Shown: positions 57,930 through 64,000 of the stretch, in pieces
How the letters are laid out: the number at the start of each line of letters is the position of its first letter
How positions within the stretch are numbered: position 1 is the first letter of the stretch
From: Dermatemys mawii
Lineage: Eukaryota > Chordata > Testudines > Dermatemydidae
Length of the DNA: 64,000 nt
Direction: 5' to 3'
Assembly (NCBI GenBank): GCA_007922305.1
Contig: ML677335.1
Span: 35,389,545-35,453,544 of the forward strand
The notes under the pieces: model-generated
What the model was told of the DNA's origin: nothing
What the model saw: the letters and a program-made list of their open reading frames with translations, nothing else
Database searches by the model: none
Translations under genes and position numbers: made by a program

Positions 57930-58045
57930 GATACAGGTGAGAGGTATATTGTAGGAATGGATGGGTAAAATTCTGTGGCCTGCGTTGTGCAGGAGGTCAG
58001 ACTAGATGATCATAATGGTCCCTTCTGACCTCAAAGTCTATGAGA
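57930..58045 (+). repeat. CR1 3' end
   Basis: 'gtaaaattctgtggcctgcg', 'aggaggtcagactagatgat' and 'ggtcccttctgacctcaaag' followed by 'tctatgag' are the terminal bases of a CR1-type LINE. An older palindromic relic (57835-57905) lies directly upstream. Confidence 0.85.
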
Positions 58046-58049
58046 ATGA

Positions 58050-61000
58050 GCCTTTAGTGTTCATTGGCTCCTGCTGCTTCATCTAGACCAGAAATCATAA
58101 GTAAGTTTGGCTATATCACCAGCTACTCTGGAAGTTAAATTTGTGCTACACATGTAAGATGACCATGACAATTTCGGATTGTGGAATCTCAGGGAGCAGA
58201 AGCCAAAGTTATCTTTAAAGAAACAAAAAGGTTCAGATTTAATGTAAACATCTTCAGGAAGAATAAACAGAGAAGGCAAAATGCAAGCAGAATGAAACAC
58301 TTCCCAAAGGTTCCCCATACATCTTTGACTACTCCTTATGGGTTTGATCCAAAGTCTATTGAAACCAACAAACTCTCATTCACTTCAATTCTGAAATAGC
58401 CTCAAACCTTGACCAGACCTAAGGGTCCCTCCCATATTGTGAATGGAAAGTGACTGGGGCAGTGCCTCACCTTTATGAGCAATTTGGAGCATCTCAAATT
58501 GTCCTATTGCCTCCCAAAGTATTTCTGACAAATCCCACTGTCAGGATATTTTCATTATTTTAATTGAAGATAGATTTAGGTTGCAGGTGGGGTGTAGGGG
58601 AAGAAGCTGAATCTCAAAATAGCCAAATGACTTTGTGGATGTTTAACAATAATTTCCTTCCTGTGTTGAGTCCTCGTTTGCTAGATTTCAGCCTGGAGCA
58701 AATTTTATAGATGTGTCAAGTGTGTTATAAATCCTTGAAAATTGGGGATTCTAAAGGAAATGCAGGAAGACTTTTAGCTGCAGTAGTGCTGTTGGGGGCA
58801 AATATTATACAATAATGGTAATATGGGTTGTGTATCCTGTTACTTATTTGTATAAATTACTCATTACAGAGAGCAGTACGGCATTTCAACTGTGCTTTAT
58901 TTTTGCACACATACAAACACTGTCATGCCTGCTTGTTTCATCTCTCTTTTTATATTCATATCTTGCTTTCATTAATTTGGTGAAATTAATGCTGATGAAA
59001 TGAAAATCACATAGCTTTCAGCTAGTGCTAAAGCTTGGAATCAGTTGAATAAGTGAAAATAAATATTAATTAAATAATTTGAAAAGACACTGAATTACAT
59101 CAAGTAAAAGATCCCATTTTATATTATTAGACCAATTCTCATGCTATGGGTCAGCCTTGGGGTCAGTTTTTCCACATAGCTTCTGACACTGCACATTAGT
59201 CCTGGCTCTACAGAATGCTTCCTATTCAAGTTCTCAGTCTTTCTGGAGAACAGAGAGACACTTGAGTAGATCTTTGGGTTTATGTTCTTTCAAGGCACTA
59301 AATTACACTTACAACCTATGAAAATGTTTTAATCTAAAGATCTCCAGAGGATGAAATGTTGGAACAAAAATAATGTTTAATATCTGCATTAACTGAACTG
59401 CCTCTCCCATATTATATATTTGCATTCAGAAATAAATGACAATAGATTACTCTTGTACATCTACCTAAACACAGTTTCCTTACACATGACGTTTTGTATC
59501 TATACGCTTACCAAAAAGTGCTACTTTCCAAATCAGTGAGCATTATTTCCAATACGCCCTATCAATAAAGCCAGCTTGCAATGACTGAAGTATGGAGAAG
59601 ATTGGCAGTTTAAGAGAGGACCTACTACTTCTGTGATATAGGAGGAGGAAGAAACAGTAATGTTTCACACTACCCTTTGCATGGTGCTACAAAGCCTAAG
59701 ATTTGCCTTGACTAATAGATTCAATGATGATTGCATAGTTTACTTACAAATAATATTTTCCAGTATTCAGACAGATCTCATTCACACAGCTTTGTGCCAA
59801 ATTTTGTGAAAATGGTGTCCCAAATGTAGAAACAATTGGATTTAGTATGCTTTAGAGATCATGTTCATAGAGAAAAAAGGCATTTAAGAGAATGCATCAG
59901 ATTTTTTGGTGCCATTAATCAAAGTCAAGACAATTTATAACTGCAAAAGCTGTTCACAGATACTACTCTGATACCATGAACATTACTCCTGTTGTACGAT
60001 AAGCACCACCAAAGAGAAAAATAATGGTTTTCTTCCCTCATGACTGTTTATTTTTTCTGCACTGTTGATTTCTTAGATGTTTCATCAAGGGGTATATTAG
60101 AGGTGGGGTTTAGGTGAGCAGCTGTTTGAGGAATTGTCACAGAAAGTGACTTGATTGAAAGAGTGGCCCATGTAGAAAAGGAGTGATGTAACTGGATCTG
60201 CCCAGCATTCTTAGCGATTTCATGGTTGTTGAGAAGATAACTTGATTTTTCTGGCCTGTACCAGGTGTGTGCCTGTTGCTCTCCCTTGCTAAACAGTAAG
60301 GGCCAGATTCTGCATTTTCTCATCTGCACAGGGTGTGTGTGAAAGAGAAAGATCAGCATTCACCCATCTGCACGACATGCACACACAGAGTAAAGACCAC
60401 ACTGAATTCCACTCACTGTGCTCAAGAAAGCACACAGGGCACAGCATCTTAAAGTACAAGGTGGTGGGGGTAGTCATTAGGATCTTGGTGCCCCTACTGT
60501 GAGGCCAGAGAAGCTGGATAGCTTCTAGGAGGGGAGTTGCTGCTTACAACTCCAAGAGGACTACACAGGGGAGTACTCTGATGTTGTGGGAGATCTGCAG
60601 ATATTGTGCCGCCCTGTGCTCCCTCTAAAATTGTTTGCGCTGCCACCTTTACCATGGGTTCTGCCAAAATGACATAAACAAGCCTTAAATTTGCATTCCC
60701 TCAGTGGGCCAGATCCTCAGCTGGCAGAAGTCAATGTCATTCTTTCAACTTCAACAGATGATCAGGACCAGGAGGTCTAATACTGTTTCCCCCTTCCCAC
60801 CCTCCTCCATCTAAACTTCATGAGCACAAGATCTGCAACAACATATACATCAGTTGGAAAGCATGTTAATGATATCAGAGCTGCAGGACGTTCGCAGAGA
60901 AGAACAGACTTTATGAAGAATTGAAACAAAGGGATCAATGAGTAATTCCTGGAATTATAGGCTGTGTTAATAGACTGGCAGGAGCAACTCTGTTAAACAG

Positions 61001-61435
61001 CTGTACTTTTCAAATTTATGCTGCAATGTACCAAAGCACTCCCTGCCATTTGGCTAGCAGCAATGATAATGGATTCCCAAAAATCAATTAATAATGTCCA
61101 GCAGTTGATTCTGTTGTCAGCATAGATTGTTTCAAAGTAGCCACAATTTGTCATTAAGACACAGAACATAATGACAAATTACACACAGTGCCTTGGCGTG
61201 TTTGTGTGGATGAAATGCAGGACTCACTAAAGAGCTGTCACACCTTGGCAAGCAGAAAAATAAAAACCAGAAGCTACAGTAACCTTGAATTGTATTGAGA
61301 ACTAGGACATCTTAATTCTGGGTTTCATGTTTGTTCTCTTGTACTTCAATTTCACATTTAACAGTGAAAAACATTTTTACTAAGCAAATATTATGAACAA
61401 TTCTCTTTCTACTGCAGAAATTACTGGCTCAAATT
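58050..61435. other. Gene-free interval with one perfect short palindrome
   Basis: No coding region is supported. A palindromic-family relic is at 60698-60770 ('gggccagatcctcagctggc'). The 103-codon minus-strand frame at 60359-60048 has no recognised domain. A perfect inverted repeat is listed at 61145-61180. Confidence 0.5.
61145..61180. repeat. Perfect 12-bp inverted repeat with TAAT cores
   Basis: 'aatttgtcatta' (61145-61156) and 'taatgacaaatt' (61169-61180) are exact inverted complements with a 12-base loop. Each arm holds a TAATGACA motif, which resembles a homeodomain site next to a TGACA (MEIS/TGIF-type) site. The surrounding 400 bp holds no recognised repeat. A paired binding site in conserved noncoding DNA is possible but unproven. 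Confidence 0.6.
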
Positions 61436-61439
61436 CAGT

Positions 61440-61770
61440 GCCTGATTAAATAAGCAGAGTGGTCCCCTCTGACCTCAAGATATCGGAATAATTTACAGAC
61501 TAATTCAGGGATGTGGAGGGAAAAATGTCCCCTAACGACAATGGTTTTGCCAATGAAAAGAACTGGTGTGAACACTGCTTTGTTGGCAGGAGCGCTGCCC
61601 TGATGACAAAGCTAGCGCTGCTCATCATGGGTGGAATTTATTTTTTGTCAGCAGGACAGCTCTTTCCTATTGACAAACAGTGGCTATACTGTGCCTTTTA
61701 GCAGGATGGCTCTAGCGGCACAACCGTGTTGCTAAAAGGTGCATAGTGTAGACAAAGCCTTGGCGGACTG
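61440..61770. mobile_element. CR1 terminus fragment followed by a MITE right end
   Basis: 'gtggtcccctctgacctcaa' (61460-61479) looks like a CR1 terminus. After it, the sequence to about 61763 ends 'tgcatagtgtagacaaagcc', the usual right end of turtle MITEs. The left end is missing. A 62-codon frame at 61513-61701 lies within it and is not a gene. Confidence 0.45.
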
Positions 61771-61774
61771 GTGA

Positions 61775-63340
61775 TTAAGTATGGCAATTCCTATATTCCT
61801 TTCTTTTACCTGATACACAAATGGTCATTCCTACAGTTGCATGGTGGCTGTGTGATGTGAACAGATGCTCACTTTGGATTTGATACAGACCAACTCATTT
61901 CCTACAGATCTATATACCCAGGTTCCCAAAGGTGAAAGGTAGGCAAGGTAGCCTTTTGCACTGCCAGAATTTGCAGAACATGAAAACGTAGTGGGACACG
62001 TGCATTATATTAAAAAAAAATGTTATCCCTGGGATAGAGTAAGCAAGCAGTCTCAGCTAGTTATAAAAGTACAGCAATAAGAGTTTATCATTACCTGCTG
62101 CAAAATGTTTTAGCTTTGACTGCACCAGCTCCGTCAAGCTATATGTGTTGACTCCAAATCACATGGCAAAACTGACAGTAATCCCACTGGGATTTGCCAT
62201 CAGAGGACAAGAAAATAAATAAATTTGAGGTAAATAAGCACCAAAATGGAGCCTTTTGTTGCCATTGCTAAAAGGGGAGCATATCTTCAACCTCCTAATG
62301 TGCAATTCAAGTGGTTGCAAAGAGTGTTTCTGCCTTTGCTCAAAGACAATTTCCCCAAATTGAGTCATTCATTGCAACCAGCTTGAAAAATTTCTGAGCA
62401 AGTGATGCCAATTTTTAAAGCTAATAAAATAAATTCCCAGAGTGCTGACCCACACAAGGGGCATTTTAGGTAACGTATGAGATTTTGAAAAAAACTAGAA
62501 TGGCCTGATTCTGCTTATACTTGCTCCAGTTCCATGCCAGTATAATTCACTTTGAGTAGAGTTATTCTTGATTTCCATTATGGGTGATAGGAGAATTAGG
62601 TCACTGTGAACCAAGGACACTTTACTTCTGAATAAGAATGCAGAGGTTTAGTATACTGTAAATTCACAGCTTTAGTTGATTCATTGTAATGTTGGAGCAT
62701 GCCCATGTAGACAAGTCCTTAGAATAAGAAATGAGTCCTAACCAGTATTTTCCTTTTCTATCTGCTCTTCAGTCCCACTGGTAACTACATTAAAAGAATA
62801 TTTGTCTCCAATATACTCTCCAGTCCCTTTTTAACCTTAATTCTAACTCTTAAACCACAGTAGGCAAGTATATTTGGGCTATTGTGAAGTATTTCTCTCC
62901 AAGAGTCTAAGAGAGGAAAGACGTACTGAGACTAAAGATTACCTGTATATTCCCACTTTCTTTGTTTGGAAACCACTCCTTGGAAGAGGATCCACTAGTA
63001 AATTCATCCTCTTCTCCTGTCCCTCAGACCTAGAAGTTAACCAGTTCCAAGGTGAGATCCACTTGATGTTTATCTACTTTCTAGAAAGTGAATTGTCTAG
63101 AGAAATAGGATAGTCTCTCACAGAGCTTTGAGACCATTTCACAGTGTAATACATATCACTATTATAAAATGTTTTCTTAATATTTGTCCTATGTTTTTTT
63201 CTTAGTTTCATCCCATTACTTTTTGGACCACTATGGAATACTCTCTAGTCTTGCAGCTTGTACCCTTCCAATAATGTAGATGTTATATACTGAACTGATT
63301 ACACTGCTCTACAGCCAAAACGCTTCTGAAATAAATGTAG
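61775..63340. other. Gene-free interval
   Basis: No coding region is supported. A palindromic-family relic is at 62505-62610, and a possible MITE end ('catgcccatgtagacaagtc') near 62697. Confidence 0.5.
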
Positions 63341-63344
63341 TCAA

Positions 63345-63811
63345 ACTTTACTAATTCTGGGTCACTGAGAGCGAAAATGATGCTTAAAATTGTTGATTGG
63401 CTCTAGTTTTCAAGATATGCTATTGGGTCTGTATATACCACCCTTGACATGGGAATGGTGGAGGATAAGTGAGTTATAAAGGGAAGGGATCTCAATTTAA
63501 ACCAGAAATGACTAAAATACATCTTTGACTGGATCTATGAATAAATCTATGGCTGGGTTTGGACAGTACTTGCTTTTTAGGCAAAACAATGAATGATGCA
63601 ATCTGAAGCTGGTATTGGGTCATACATGATATGAATTGCATCATGTTATTCCTAGAAGTCATGGATGATGCAATCATAACGAAGCTTACATCACTCTGCT
63701 GAACAAACTGCCCTATATCAGCTCTAGAAATCATACAGCATCGTGCTCTCTTATTTGTCAGTGTTTGATTTTGCAAAGGGACACATTTCTGTTTAGCCAA
63801 AGTGAGCAGAG
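63345..63811 (+). mobile_element. Probable 5' region of a mobile element leading into the edge ORF
   Basis: The region contains 'gaatgatgcaatctgaagct', 'catgatatgaattgcatcat' and 'ggatgatgcaatcataacga', i.e. repeated ATGATGCAAT/TTGCATCAT motifs in both orientations. I recall this leader together with the downstream frame in reptile assemblies, which suggests a multi-copy element. The true 5' boundary is uncertain. The 129-codon minus-strand frame (63881-63492) overlaps the plus-strand frame and looks like a shadow. Confidence 0.45.
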
Positions 63812-64000
63812 ATGCCTCGTACTTGTGTGAACAGTGCAGATAACTTCTGCTATGTTTGTGGTGAAGTGACTTTTGCATCACAAAAGCGCAGTCTAACCAC
63901 TATGGTTAAGAAAGCCTATCACCTTTATTTTGGCTGCAAAACTGGAGATCAGGACAAGAGGTGGGCCCCACACATATGCTGCAACACTTGTGCAACAAAT
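63812..64000 (+). CDS. Cysteine-rich zinc-finger-like protein, 5' part, runs off the window
   Basis: ATG at 63812 opens a frame that is still open at the last base (63 codons). An in-frame TGA at 63803-63805 makes this the first possible start. The protein begins MPRTCVNSADNFCYVCGE and continues with an HLYFGCKTGDQDK segment and WAPHICCNTC. Putative metal ligands are C13 and C16 (CYVC), C42, H54, C56/C57 and C60, an arrangement expected of a zinc-binding module. From memory it belongs to a large family of uncharacterised animal proteins of the form 'CYVCGE...GDQDK.WAPH..C..C' that occurs in many near-identical genomic copies and is probably carried by a mobile element. No stop or frameshift is seen, so this copy may be young. 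The biochemical function is unknown, and a cellular gene exon is the alternative. Confidence 0.7.
   Translation, partial: MPRTCVNSADNFCYVCGEVTFASQKRSLTTMVKKAYHLYFGCKTGDQDKRWAPHICCNTCATN

Noticed and set aside
63492..63881. 129-codon minus-strand open frame near the right edge, the longest unbroken frame outside the PLE apart from the 169-codon PLE shadow
   Set aside because: It overlaps the plus-strand cysteine-rich frame and its leader. The protein has no recognisable domain. The plus-strand frame has a recognisable signature, so this one is taken as a shadow.

Overview
The window looks like a 64 kb stretch of intergenic or intronic DNA from an amniote, most likely a turtle (a crocodilian is the main alternative). 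The reasons are the AT-rich background without compact genes, several CR1 LINE 3' ends, short repeats ending in the turtle/crocodile-type tail 'actaacacggctacccctctgat', a Penelope-like retroelement (PLE), hAT- and Tigger-like non-autonomous DNA elements, and LTR fragments that I recognise from memory of reptile genomes. I see no exon of a host gene that I can support. Nearly all open frames are chance frames or transposon remnants.

Layout. 1-2.4 kb: unremarkable, with GA tracts and a palindromic repeat. 2.4-4.1 kb: LTR/ERV-type remnant whose two parts seem to lie in opposite orientations. 4.1-9.6 kb: degenerate palindromic repeats and a possible old tRNA-derived SINE. 9.69-10.9 kb: decayed LINE reverse transcriptase (RT), minus strand. 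11.0 kb: fold-back PLE tail. 13.3-14.8 kb: tandem duplication, then CR1 split by another fold-back PLE tail. 16-17.1 kb: MIR-like and LTR-like remnants. 18.2 kb: near-perfect 30-bp-arm hairpin. 18.5-19.35 kb: CR1. 21.84-22.15 kb: hAT MITE with target-site duplication (TSD). 27-32.3 kb: small duplication, MITE-like elements, LTR-like remnant. 36.65 kb: fold-back PLE tail with 12-bp TSD. 38.4-39.4 kb: CR1. 39.66-40.27 kb: solo LTR with 4-bp TSD. 40.5 kb: extremely 5'-truncated PLE copy. 43.5 kb: CR1. 44.9 kb: fold-back tail of a second PLE-like family. 48.85-49.8 kb: 943-bp Tigger-like MITE with perfect 18-bp inverted ends. 53.15-54.84 kb: the main coding relic, a PLE with RT and GIY-YIG endonuclease, broken by one stop and one frameshift. 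57.9-61.8 kb: CR1 tail, a perfect short palindrome, a MITE end. 63.3-64 kb: the 5' part of an apparently intact cysteine-rich open frame that runs off the window and probably belongs to another mobile element.

The connecting theme is the PLE machinery. The 3' tail of the coding PLE (54,712-54,840) is the same sequence as the short solo repeat at 40.5 kb and the tail of the fold-back repeats at 11.0, 14.4 and 36.7 kb. Three of these have TSDs of 9-13 bp, so they are individual insertions, and their inverted 5' parts break at different points, as expected from template switching or twin priming during target-primed reverse transcription. The tail carries a hammerhead-ribozyme-like core. A second tail family at 44.9 kb has the same fold-back design.
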